Assembly: GCF_964355755.1 (NCBI RefSeq)
Contig: NC_092677.1
Span: 6,763,001 to 6,827,000, forward strand
Reading direction: 5' to 3'
Length of the DNA: 64,000 bases
DNA from: Antedon mediterranea
Lineage: Eukaryota > Echinodermata > Crinoidea > Comatulida > Antedonidae
The notes below the pieces were generated by a model. It did not search any database. It had not been told where the DNA came from and worked only from the letters and a program-made list of their open reading frames with translations. Shown here one piece after another: positions 46,672 to 58,463 of this stretch; within the stretch, counting starts at the first letter, position 1; every line of letters starts with the position of its first letter. The translations under genes were made by a program, and so were the position numbers.

Positions 46672-49600
46672 TTACGATGCTTTCAAATGATTCGTTTTTA
46701 TTTCATGATTGTTCGTGGTTCGAATCAACGAGTTCAGCCTGATCCGATGTTCTTCTCGTAACCATTTATGCTGTTCACGTTTCCACTCATGTTCTTCCAT
46801 CATCATTTTTATCCGAACTTGATGTTCTTCAATCATAAGACGCATTTTAAGTTCTTCGCATTTCTCTGTTGAATTACGCGATTCGGAATCACATTCCATT
46901 TCTTGAGGTGTAGCCGGCATCTTCGGATGGACTAATGGTGGCTCTGTTGCCTCTGATGGCGCTTGACTCCCAGAAGTAGATTCTGATGATTGAGGCGATT
47001 CAAATAAATTTTGGGCTTCAGAAGTTCGTTGATGCATTGGAGAATCTATAAAAAAATATTTGTCATTTATTTAATTTATTAATTTGTAATATTAAAACAC
47101 AATTAGAATATGTACTTTTAAATAAACAGTGGTTTTTGCAGATATATTAAAATCATAATTTACATGTACTAATTCTAAAGTAGATAGAATATAAATATAT
47201 ATTACTACAAGCTAAATCAAACTAGTAAAAGTAAAGTATATATATTTATACTTGTTGGTCATAAGTTTTTCAAAAATTGTAGCTATAAAACTTAACATAC
47301 TAAATATTCTAATTTATCATACAAAATATTAAGGAGATTATTCTCATTTAACTATAACAATAATGACAATAATAATATTCAAAAAATATACTCGTAAAAA
47401 AATAAGAACAAGAAAATACAAAAATTAACTGAAACCATTAAAAAAAACATAATTAAAATTGCATAATTTAATATGAAAACATGTAAATGATTAATTATAA
47501 TATTAAATAATGGCATGAAATTTATAATTAAATTAATCATCATAATATTAATACTGGTAATACAAAGTTAATTAGTGAAATACATTGAAGTAGGGGATAA
47601 ATTGATTTGATGCAGAATAGTAACAAACCAAATGAACCTATATTAAAATATCAATCTTTTGAATACAAAATATAGTATTCAAATGTAACAAGGTTTATTT
47701 ATGTAAATAAAACGCATCATTTCTGGTTTTACATTCCAATATTTGGAACGTAGTCGCGTATTTTTTTAAAACTGCAATTTAGAAAGGACAATTTGATGTA
47801 TTATATAAAATAGTATTTATAAATTATTTTTATATAATTATCATACAGCAAATTTACAAGGTCTAATAATAAACGACGCATCATTTGTGGTTTCATTCGA
47901 AAGTATTTGAGTCCGAAAAACCACAATCTGAAAATGGAGATTTTTTGGTCTTATGTGAAAAACATTTTTCACCAAAATAATATAGTAATTAATAAACTTA
48001 TATTTAAATAGTATTTATAAATCATTTTTATATAATTATTATTAAGTCAATCAATTGTGATAACATAAGTCAATATTTGAAACATAGTCGAATATAATTC
48101 TAAAAAGCGTAATTTTTTAGGTCTAAAGAGAAAAAAATTTGTCTCAAAATAATATGTATTAATATTAAATTAAAAATAGTATTTATAAATCATTATAAAG
48201 CAAATGCATAAGGTCTATACTTATATTTAAAAAGACGCATCAATTGCTGTAACCTACGCCAAGATTAGAAATATAGTCCACAATTTAAAAAATGGAGAAT
48301 TTTGAGGTCTGAACTCAAAAATATGTACCGTATATAAGTACAAATCGTATCTTACATGAATAGTATTTATACAATTTTTTTTTATTTTCATAAAGCAAAT
48401 TTACAAGGTCTACTTACTGTATAGTTATACAAAAAAATAAAAAGATACATTAATTGTGGTTTCTTATGCCAATATTTAAAACGTATATAGTCGCATTTCA
48501 TAAACCGCAACCTAAAAAATTGAGAATTTTTAAGTGAAAAATGTGCCAACCAGCAAGATAAAATTGTACAACACGCTTTTTAATAACCAGCTTCTTTAAA
48601 TATATATATTGTATATTTATTATATTATGTAACAATTATATAACTCATAATTATTAAAACAGATTAATTATATGCATTTACAAAATATGTTATTTCTGCC
48701 CGATAGTGTTTAGGCTCAATTTCAACAGAAATTCTGCGCGTATGCATTTTGTTGTCTCGGTCATGGGAGATAATACGACTATAACACTGGAGAGTCTACG
48801 GCAAACCGGGGACTTATGAAGCCTGGAATATTGAAATACCTAAACCAAGGAAATTGTGGTTTAAAGCTAGATATCACAATAGATATTCGAAACTTATATC
48901 CTTGAAACTAAAATAACCGAAAAAAAAATATATATAATTTCTACTTCGTAATTGACTATTTCCGTTGTATTTATACAAACTCACCTTCACAATCTTTTGA
49001 TGTTTCTACCGATTCAAAAATATGTGGAATAAAAGCACGCATAGTATCCGTTACCGATGGCGTGGAAGATGGCGAAGCGCTTGAAGCTTCCATCTTTATC
49101 ATTTGTAATTCTTGCCAATCTAAAGCGTCTTGTTTTCTAGCTTTTTGCGTAAGGTTCTGAAAACAAGTTCTCAATTCTTGAGCAGTTCGGATGCAAACAT
49201 CCTCTTCATTGTTAAATAAATTTTCAATGTTTTGCCAAGCTTCGTCTTTACTTTTTTGCGTTTTCATATCCTTACACGAGGAAACTACGATAGGGTGTTG
49301 GTTGGCCAAATGAATTAACAAACTTCGCTCAAGAGGCGAAAAATTCGCTTTCCTTTTTACCATCGGTTCATTACCACAAATTGGCCCTGAAATTCCGTCA
49401 CGTTTCCTGCAGTTTTGAACACTTTCATCTTTTTTAGCTTTCTGAAGCAAATTCTGGTAGCAAATTCTCAATTCCTGTGATGTACGTACGGAAATATTTT
49501 CAGAATCATTGAATAAAGCAGCGATCATTTGCCAGGCTTCGTCTTTGCAACGTTGCGTTTTAGAATCCTTAGACGACGAACTTACTATAGGGTAGCCTTT

Positions 49601-49684
49601 AGTTAAATCAAGCAAAATACTTTTTTCCAGCATCGTAAAGTTGGCTTTACGCTTGGCCATGGGTGGTATGCGTAGGGAGCTCAT
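46672..49684 (-). CDS. Tandem Myb/SANT-like domain protein with charged C-terminal helix
   Basis: Exon 1 is 48985-49684 and exon 2 is 46672-47045. The donor is GTGAAG|GTGAGT, the acceptor TTTTTTATAG, and the split codon gives Asp. The protein is 357 aa. Residues 9-85 and 108-184 are two copies of one domain: each begins AKRKANF or VKRKANF and has CKDEAWQMIAALFND or SKDEAWQNIENLFNN and RTSQELRICYQNLLQKAKK or RTAQELRTCFQNLTQKARK. This is the Myb/SANT-like type (Pfam Myb_DNA-bind_5) seen in FSBP, NAIF1, MSANTD and apontic-like proteins and linked to Harbinger transposons. A Ser/Pro linker leads to a C-terminal helix with three EEH repeats (LMIEEHQVRIKMMMEEHEWK). The first ATG is at 49684, with an in-frame TAG upstream. 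DNA binding is inferred from the fold. Confidence 0.87.
47640..48560. repeat. Diverged 170-200-bp tandem repeat in the Myb/SANT gene intron
   Basis: TAGTATTTATAAATCATTTT recurs at about 47811, 48009, 48178 and 48361. It is followed each time by AGCAAATTTACAAGGTCTA, then GACGCATCAATTGTGGTTTC-like and GCCAATATTTGAAACGTAGT-like blocks. Four to five copies, old and AT-rich. Confidence 0.8.
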
Positions 49685-52031
49685 GAGTGACTCCGATGTT
49701 TTCACGTCAGGTACCAATAAAAACAGCTATGTTTCACGGAATAATGTTACTTATAAACAGCCACGACTAAGTTCAAAATATAACAACATGAAGACATGAA
49801 GCAATGTGCATCTAGCCTTGACCAGTTATTGACATGTTCACTAATACTGGTATGTTGTCGTTTCGCAGTTCTAATGGCTGACTCCTAGTGTACACAACTA
49901 TAGATCTCTTTTAATATTGTGCCATAAATGCTATTACCTAATTAAATTCCATTCCTATGACCTTCGTAACCTTCGCGTACATGTACGTGATTGGCTAGAC
50001 CCATCTATAGACCTAATGTAATTATAACCCTAATTTAACTCTCTGTATAATAGAAAATATTTATGAATTTGGGGTATAACATGCCCAGAACACAATAAAC
50101 AATAATTTTAGGCCAAACTATGAATGAAAACAATGCGTACTAACCAACACACCAACTTCTTTACCAGGATAGGAGACAATGAAACCACAAACTGGAAAGT
50201 CAATTCGCACATGTGGAAAATGGGTTATTACAACGATATTTCAGGCTTTACATTCAACGATTTCGAGGACAAAAACATCACTGTTTAATTATCATTCATC
50301 TGTCGAAACAATCGCAGACACTAATTTCCAAATAATATTTTTGGCCTTACTCTTGGCCCGAAAATATCACCTCGATATACGCCGAGTATATTTTTCTCCA
50401 CCGGCATCCAATGGACGAGTCCAACTCCAGCTGTAAAATGGCTAGGCCTAGCAAAACGTAGAACATGATACAACCATATTTTTAAATGAATAGAACTAAC
50501 AATTGTATGGTAATACATGGGACATGGGTATTATATAGGATATGCATGACTAATAATTGAAATATCATTTAACAATAGCTTTACACCAGGTAAATCTAAC
50601 AAAATGAAGGTTAGAAATACCGAAAAGTAAACCGCTTTTTTTTTTCGTGGTAACCGATCGGGTATGTCGACGTGGAACAATATTTCCTCTTGTAGTTATG
50701 TGAAAAAGCAGGCCTAGCAATGAAGGTATTTTTCAGTTTAACGATCACAATCATTATATATATCAATTTGAAATTTGAATATCATTAATTTAAATAATAT
50801 TAAACAAATGAAAATTAAATATATAAATGTAAATATATAGAATACATAATAAAAATGTAATTTTTTTCATTTTACTTATTGATTTTAATATTTATGTTAC
50901 ATTAATTAACATTAATTAATTAGCTATGGTTAAAAAAGATAATATTTGTATTAATTTTTTTTAATTCTATATTTTGTATTCAAACAATGTAAATTACAAA
51001 ATAGATTGTAAGATACATTTTTAATAATTTAAAATATATTTCATCATTAATTCTAATGTAGTTATATTTATTCCAAATTTCTTAATGAACCATTCTACTA
51101 ATTCAGACAATTTCAATAGAAGTTCAATGTATTGTGTTTCATTCACATTTTATAGTATATTGTAGCAAGTCATTTATTATCCTTTTAAAACCAATTTTTA
51201 AAAAAACCAGAAACAATATACTGCAGCAACAAAATATATACAACAATACTAACAAAAACACTGGCAAAATACCACCTACCCATTTATATATATTGTATAT
51301 TTCCCTTAGAAATTTGACGCCGTACTTCCAATACTACCATTACTTTTGAAACCACTAGGCTTACACAATACTGATAATAAAAGAAAAACCCCCATCGGCC
51401 GTTAAAAGCGGGTCCCTTATTCAGGCAGCAGTATCATGCAACATGTGGGCTTACAATATATTGAATGATTTCTCCATGTTTTTACGACCTTTTTGTTACA
51501 TTTTTGACCCTCAACTAATAATAGCGAAACCAGGTTGATATTCACAGGAACTGTATAGAACATTCAATGAACGTTCAGTGACTCTTGCCTGCTGCCTGAA
51601 TGCTTTTAACCGCTGTAGGCTAACTGACGTGCAAATAAACAGTAAATTTAATTTGATTTCTGTAGTATTGTTTCCTTTATTAAATCTTACACTTAATACA
51701 TTATATGTATGTGTAGTTAATCAAATCCATGACTTTAATTTAATTTAGCCAAATAGTGTGTGAATAAATTACTAAATTTAATCTAATTTCTTTAATATTA
51801 TTTCCTTAATATGCCATGAGGACTCCTATGGAAACAAGTATTTGTTAGCTTATAGTGTTATGGGCCATGTGAAATATTTAATTTTCATTTTTCATTTCAA
51901 GAACGTTTATTAATTTCAATAATGGCAAATACAATACATATGCTATAATTAATTGTTAAAGACCCTTATTGGGTATCCTGTATTAGAATAAAACAAAGAT
52001 TCTTGTCACATCCAGGATCCCAAAGAAAAAC
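49685..52031. other. Upstream region of the Myb/SANT gene and intergenic DNA
   Basis: 49685-49980 is the likely promoter and 5' UTR region of the minus-strand gene; no TATA box is assigned. On the minus strand at about 50370-50451 an acceptor-like CATTTTACAG is followed by an open frame and a donor-like AAGA|GTAAGG, but I cannot match it to any protein. The rest is AT-rich and unremarkable. Confidence 0.45.
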
Positions 52032-52215
52032 AACTACAAAGCAACTGCAGTTACTGCAGTAACTAAACTTTGTTACACTTTACCTGTTTATTCAATTATT
52101 TAGAAAGCATTTTTCAGGTAATAATACACATTGTTTATTGCAGTCAGCAGTGTCTCATAAATGACTACGTTAAAACAAATTAAATTTGTAGTGAAAAGAT
52201 GTAGTTACTTCAGTG
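52032..52215 (+). mobile_element. MITE of the TACTGCAGTAACT family, copy 3
   Basis: Left end CTACAAAGCAACTGCAGTTA, then CTGCAGTAACTA. Interior TTGTTTATTGCAGTCAGCAG. Right end GTAGTTACTTCAGTG. More diverged than copies 1 and 4. Confidence 0.5.
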
Positions 52216-52425
52216 AAATATTTTCATTTTCTTTGTGTGAAAGTTTTTTTTTTCGATGATTACAATTTTTTTAAATTAATATATATAATAAATAATAAAC
52301 CCACAAACATACATATATTAGTAATGTTCCATATTTTATCAGATATAAATATAATATATGATTAATGATAATTGTGCAACAATATATTGGCAAACTTAAT
52401 TTGATTTGTCCATTAAATGTCTTTG

Positions 52426-52610
52426 TAAAGCTTGGTTCCCACTAGAACGTAACGCAAGGACGTAAACGCAACGCAAGCGTTTTAACCAATGACAAGCGAA
52501 GTTATAGACAGTTAGCAATCACAAGCGAATAAGCCATCGCTTGTGATTGGTCAATTCACTTGCGTTGCGTTACGTCCTTGAGTTGCGTCGCTAGTGGGAA
52601 CCACGCTTTA
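52426..52610. mobile_element. 185-bp MITE with 20-bp terminal inverted repeats
   Basis: The ends TAAAGCTTGGTTCCCACTAG and CTAGTGGGAACCACGCTTTA are inverted repeats differing at one base. The inverted similarity continues inward (ACGCAAGGACGTAA against TTACGTCCTTGAGT; CAATCACAAGCGAA against TCGCTTGTGATTGG), so the whole element can fold back on itself. A diverged relative lies at 14475-14600. Confidence 0.8.
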
Positions 52611-52789
52611 ACCACAGAAATAATATATAAACCGAAAAATACAAATTTATTTTTTTTTATTTTATTCATTTCGGCAATAAACAAGACAAGACACGAAGCC
52701 GAGGAGAGACAAAAGCATTAAACAAAACGCTGTCACCGGTAAGGTGTGTCTCTAAACCACCTAGTGATAAGCTGAAAATGAATTAATCA

Positions 52790-53520
52790 CCCTTACAACT
52801 TAGGGTGCCATTATACATTAAGATAGCATATCTCAAGGGTCTTTTAGCTCAGGGTGGCCTTATAACTTAGGATGGTATGCCTCAGGGGGTCTTTTAGCTC
52901 AGGGTGGCCTTATTCCTTAGGATGGTATGCCTCAGGGGGTCTTTTAGCTCAGGGGGGTCTTTTAGCTCAGGGTGGCCTTATACCTCAGGATAGCATATCT
53001 CAAGGGTCTTTTAGCTCATGGTGCCCTTATACCTTAGGATGGTATGCCTCAGGGGGCCTTTTAGCTCAGGGTGGCCTTATACCTCAGGATGGCATATCTC
53101 AGGGGTCTTTTAGCTCAGGGTCGCCTTATACCTCAGGATGGCATATCTCAAGGGTCTTTTAGCTCATGGTGGCCTTATACCTTAGGATGGTATGCCTTAG
53201 GTGGTCTTATAGCTCAGGGTGGCCTTATACCTCAGGATGGCATATTTCAAGGGTCTTTTAGCTCAGGGTCGCCTTATTCCTCAGGATGGCATATCTCAAA
53301 GGTCTTTTAGCTCATGGTGGCCTTATACCTTAAGATGGTATGCCTTAGGTGGTCTTATAGCTCAGGGTGAACTTATACCTCAGGATGGCATGCCTCAGTG
53401 GGATGGCCGTGTCTTCAGCAGGGTCTTTTAGCTCAGGGTGGTATTATACCTCAAAGTGGCCTTATTAAATATATATCAGGATGGCATTATACCCTAGAGT
53501 GCCATTACACATCAGGTAGA
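52790..53520 (+). repeat. 50-bp tandem repeat
   Basis: About 14 copies of GGGTCTTTTAGCTCAGGGTG, then GCCTTATACCTCAGGATGGC and ATATCTCAA. At least one shortened copy lies at about 52951-52972. Open frames in several phases are by-products. GTGGGCTTATACC at 54685-54705 is a faint echo. Confidence 0.95.
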
Positions 53521-53799
53521 CTTATTATTTAATATGATTTGTCCAATTTTAAAATGAAACTATTTAATACAAATTATTAACAAAATGACAGATTGTCAAA
53601 AGCCAACTTAGTCACTATGTGAAGAGTTTTCTTTATCACCTCAGTAAGACCTAACTTTTACACTGAATTAAAAGAAGAAAATTGAAGCCTGAACCAAAAG
53701 AAGAAAATTGAAAACACTAATTTAGGACCCAAACAACTTCGAGAATACATCAGAAATGTATTTAGAATATTCTATCAAATATAATAATACTGTAATTGC

Positions 53800-54100
53800 A
53801 TAGTGGAAGGGCATCTTTTACATTGATTAGATGAGGTCTGATGGTGACATGGCTGACAAATATTTGCTTTTAGATTTCTTTGATAACATGGTTGTCTCAA
53901 AGTGTGTGGTATTGATTTAGAGGAAATCGAATGGGACTTTGGTGAGATGAGGACACTGGGTGGTCTCACTCACTTTTTGACATGGTTGACAGTTGTTTGC
54001 CATCAGTTTTTAAAAGATGTAATGGGAATTTGAGGTCTCATAGTCTTTGATGACATGGTTGATAGACAGTGGTTTTTTTTTCAGGAAATCACATGCGGTC
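53800..54100 (+). repeat. Faint diverged repeat
   Basis: GATGAGGTCTGATGGTGACA, TTTGATAACATGGTTGTCTC, TTTTTGACATGGTTGACAG and TTTGATGACATGGTTGATAG recur about every 80-110 bp. 54100-55960 shows no further clear feature. Confidence 0.4.
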
Positions 54101-55977
54101 CGTCCATTCCTCAGACAAGGTACGATTTAAGGTGTGATTGTATCAGAGCCTGTGTGTGTTTTAGCACAAATGTTGCTCTTTATTTATCTCCATAAAAGGA
54201 AGCAAAGAACTACAGTATCCTACAATGTATCAGTAGCAACCTGGGATAATAAACCTAATAGTAGTGGTGATCCATTAGGATGCGATCCAGAGGGGCGTCT
54301 AACTAGCATATTTCTGGATTACTGGTTGGTCATACAAGCACTTTACTACTATGAAACCTACAAGCACCCAGGGGTATTAATGATTACTGCTAAAAATTAA
54401 AAATATGAGGGGGTAGTTTCAATATTCTACAATAACATAATCATGTTTTGCAATAACAAAATGTTATCATTAGGAACAAAATATAAAATATTTTAATCTA
54501 CTATATAGTACATTTCGAGTAACATTTGTAAAATAGTTTTAGTTCGATACAATTTCCCTGTTCTTAATATTTTAATTCAAACTATCATTTTTGACGATGA
54601 CATTTTAAACTCTATTGTACGCTTAAAATTAATGGTGTGCTATACGCATCAATTTGCACAGAAATTTATCAAAAGTAGGGGTGGGCTTATACCTGGGGTG
54701 GGCTTATCAACAGAGGGTTGGCTTAAATTCGCGTCAGTTTGGTAATTACGTTTAAATAACGGCTTCAACATGATACCTCATATTAAACTTAAGTATAAAT
54801 CTGTAGTCATCATGTAAGCTTCTGTTGATTTCAGTTTTCATCCTTTATGATTTGCTTTGCAATATAACTACCGTACTCATCCAAAACAATAGTGGTGTAA
54901 TTAATTATCTCTGGATTTATTAATGGCTGAATGACAAAAACCTTGAAAGTGGACTTGGCGTGCAAAGTGAAAGTTTACTTTTAGTTTAATGCATTACATA
55001 ACTACTTCCTTAGATTTTCCATTCAGTCAAGTCGTTTAGGACAACAAAAGGAAGGATGCTTTTGCTATCTGCAATTGAGGAAATACTAACGGAAATGGTT
55101 GTAGCGGAAAGTTCGATTGGCCTCCTGGTTCCTAGCTTATCTACCCTCTAAGCCAATTTCTTATCAGTTGTCTTAAACTTGTTCACAAAAGCAGACACAC
55201 AAACCATTCCATCTGGTAATTTTACGTCCATCTACATGGATGGTACGATGTTCGGATTCTTATTCTAAAAAGTTCACAAATTCAAAGCACTTTTATCTGG
55301 AATTATATATTTAAATTACAAAAGGAGAAAAAAGGTAATTAGATATTTTGAATATATTCTTTTTTATTAATAACTTAATTTTTAGTTCTTTAGTTTATTA
55401 GATTTATAATCAAATCTTATGAAAGTAAACCGAAAAAAAGTAATCAAATAAGATGTTATATTATATAACATATATATATATTGCATAAATTTAGGAAGCT
55501 TTTACTTTTATATATATAAAATTTGTTTTACTTAAAAGTGGCACGGCTAATAAGCCGACATAAGCTTGGCCCCTTTTGCCACCCCTTTGGACAAAAGCTG
55601 TTTTTGCCGAAGTTAATATAAATAAACTATCTACTTTTTCTTTATTAATTCTGAACAAAAAATCTTAGTAACTTATTTACATTTCTATTTGGTTTGAAAA
55701 GTAATCACTGATCAATAGGCAAAAACTCTGATGGACGAAAGTTTTTATTATCTGCAAGATTTGATTATTAAAACATATTGAAGATATTTTTTAGCAACAA
55801 TGGCCGTATTCAGCAATCACAATTCAGTTGGATATTTCACATATACTCATATACTAAGTATTTATTTTAATAAGATTTTCCTTTTAAAACTGTATAATTA
55901 ATCTAAACAATATATTTGGAAACTTTCTTTTAAGCAAATTGAGCGAACTTTTTTTTTTTTTATCAACAGCCACTAGA

Positions 55978-56697
55978 ATGTACGAATTGAACCGGTTTAC
56001 AATTACCTTATCAGGATTGATATTACTGGCAAGTGTAAATCTGGTAAATACGAGTGACCCGACCTCCAAAAATGATAACGCAAATGAACAACACAATGCC
56101 ATGGATGCTGGATATTTTCTAATCGTACTTGTCCTGTGCATTGTAGTCATTCTTTTTGTATTAATCGCCATTACTGTTTATTGCTGCAAAGTCAGAAACG
56201 AATTCAACACGATAGACTTGCCATTTTCTCAGTCAGAAGAAACTTTTCGCATGTCCGTTAAAGAACATGAAAAGTCATGTTCATCAGCAATCGATATACC
56301 GGCACCGTTCCCGAAAGTTCATTCACAAAGCGTGCCAATACCTAAGGTACGCTCGCACAGTTGCAGCGATTTTGTACCGCATGATGAATCATTCAGACCA
56401 AGTTATAGACAACCAACAAAAAAACCAAATATCAACATTATTATTGGGGAAGAAACCAGGCATTGCTCTCCATTTCCTGTCCCTGATAAGATGTCACGGA
56501 GAAACACGGTAGGGAGCCGTCCCATGCGTAACGTTCGATTTGATACATTCCCGTGCCCGCAGAGGGTTTCAAAGAACCCATTCCAAAGGCAATTATCCCT
56601 ACCAGCTTCTGTACGTACGGAATTGAGAACCGAAGTGAGATCCCCCAGCAATCCATTCAAACAGAGCGATTATGTACAAAGTTGTCCGTTTACGTAA
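55978..56697 (+). CDS. Single-pass membrane protein, unknown family
   Basis: One uninterrupted coding exon gives 239 aa. The ATG at 55978 is the first in its frame. Just upstream, a T-run plus TATCAACAG looks like a splice acceptor, so the exon probably begins near 55970 after a 5' UTR intron. Residues 1-25 form a signal peptide (TITLSGLILLASVNLVNTS). A short polar ectodomain follows (about 26-44), then a transmembrane helix at about 45-69 (YFLIVLVLCIVVILFVLIAI) and a cytoplasmic tail of about 170 residues. The tail has a repeated PKV-H/R-S-(H)-S motif, two NPF motifs (202-ish and 226-ish; EH-domain type), RRNT (basophilic kinase type) and RNVRF (fits the PP1 docking pattern). These motif readings are inference. 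No homologue is recognised. Confidence 0.68.
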   Translation: MYELNRFTITLSGLILLASVNLVNTSDPTSKNDNANEQHNAMDAGYFLIVLVLCIVVILFVLIAITVYCCKVRNEFNTIDLPFSQSEETFRMSVKEHEKSCSSAIDIPAPFPKVHSQSVPIPKVRSHSCSDFVPHDESFRPSYRQPTKKPNINIIIGEETRHCSPFPVPDKMSRRNTVGSRPMRNVRFDTFPCPQRVSKNPFQRQLSLPASVRTELRTEVRSPSNPFKQSDYVQSCPFT

Positions 56698-56850
56698 ATT
56701 ATACAATTACCAATTAAAAACTTCATGAAAACATTTGTTTGACAGAAGGATTATATAAAAACTTTATTCATGTACATTTGTAAACCTTAAAGAATCTATT
56801 CACAGAGCTATCGTCAGTGTTGTTTATCTTTTAAAAAATTACTAAATAAA
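56698..56850 (+). terminator. Short 3' UTR and poly(A) signal
   Basis: AATAAA at 56845-56850 (ACTAAATAAA) is followed by further ATAAATAA repeats, giving a 3' UTR of about 150 bp. Confidence 0.5.
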
Positions 56851-58137
56851 TTTTATGTAATAATAAATAAATAAATAATAATTTCTAGAGAGTATTGTTG
56901 AAGCATTCCAATTATATGTACATTGATGTAAAAAGTTTAGAATAAGTACTTTATTTAGTATATTAAAAAAAAAAAATAACACAATATTTATAAAATAATT
57001 AAATTTAAAGTACAACTAAAACTAAAAACAAATTGAGATAAATAATAGTATAGGATTTTAAAAAAATATTTATGTTTTTTTTATGATTCTAAGCAGTTGA
57101 AAGAAAGCGGTTTTAAAATACAAAAACTCGGTACTATAAAGTTTAACTAAAATTATATAACTCTCTCAAAGCCAAACTTCTATAGAAGTGGACTTTCCAT
57201 AAATTCTCATTTTCATAATTCAATATAAAAAGTGCTACAACAAAAATCTATTTCCAGGAGAGTTTCAGATTTTCTCTGTGTTTGGTTTGAGGAGGGTTTG
57301 AACTCATTTCTTATATTAATGTATCATTGTATTTTTATGGGAAACATACAAATACCATTAAAACTCTTTTATAAAAATCTTTAAATTGAAATGAATTTAA
57401 ATCAAAGAGCTCAGGATGAGGATATGATCTGCAAATAGGATAGCTACTTGAAAGTATCATTTTCTGCTATCTTATCAAAATCTATGGTATGATAACTGTG
57501 TTCCATATTTATCTAAGAGCAAATTCTTAACTAAATTTTCGTAGTGGTGTAGTTTAAAATCAACCTTTCCGCAAGAAAGAACACTGGTCAGCTCCAACCA
57601 ATAGAAATTAGTTACTAACAACTTCTATACAAAACAAACAATTGTGACATATAGATAAGATATAATATTCCTTTTTGAGATATTGTATGCGAAATATCTA
57701 TAAGGCTCTGAAAAACTATATTAGGGCGCTTACAATTTTGCAATGGACTATGAATTATGGCGTCATTTTGATTAATTATTAGCATACAGTACATTGAGAT
57801 TGATTTGGTCAGTTTGATCGAATTAGGTTCGGGTGATTACCATGAAATTTGTCACTGACCGACATGCCAATTTTTTGGGTATGGTCATCATAAAAAAAAA
57901 GGGAGATCAATTTTACTGAGCTGGACGACAACGTAATGTACACGCAAATTAAAAGCTCTCTATTTAGTCATAAAGGTACACATATTCCATTCTTTTGTTT
58001 TCTACTATGATTATTTATTGTTTATGAGTATGTGAATGGAAATAAAGAAACAGAAAGAATATATACAATCTCTATGAAAATCTAACGATATCTGGTTTAA
58101 CAATCATTTGGCCTCAATTATTTATGGATATTTTTAG
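56851..58137. other. AT-rich intergenic DNA
   Basis: No exon, RNA gene or organised repeat was recognised in this stretch. Confidence 0.6.
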
Positions 58138-58173
58138 CAGGGAGTTGTTATTAGATCTAATAACAACTCCCTG
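58138..58173. repeat. Perfect 36-bp loopless palindrome
   Basis: CAGGGAGTTGTTATTAGA and its exact reverse complement TCTAATAACAACTCCCTG are joined without a spacer at AGATCT. TTTTTAG occurs immediately on both sides. Confidence 0.98.
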
Positions 58174-58290
58174 TTTTTAGTAATAATCTCTAAAAATAAA
58201 AATCATATTTAGATGAATTCTGTTGAGTAACAATGTATATGAATGTATGTAATAATGTATACTTTAATAAAAATCTATTGTTCTATTTAT

Positions 58291-58463
58291 TGAACATATG
58301 ATGAATAGTAAACAATATTCTTGAATAATTGTTTAGTCAGTAAATAAGATTATACCATTCATTAATTGTTTATAAATTGAACATATGATGAATAGTAAAC
58401 AATATTCTTTAATAATTGTTTAGTCAGTAAATAAGATTATACCATTCATTAATTGTTTATAAA
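58291..58463 (+). repeat. 87-bp tandem duplication
   Basis: Two nearly identical copies start at 58291 and 58378 with TGAACATATGATGAATAGTA. They differ by one or two bases, so the duplication is recent. 58464-59470 holds no supported feature. Confidence 0.95.

Noticed and set aside
50321-50518. Possible minus-strand exon with acceptor-like and donor-like ends
   Set aside because: The 26-residue frame between the sites matches nothing recognisable and has no partner exon. Kept only as a note in the intergenic entry.
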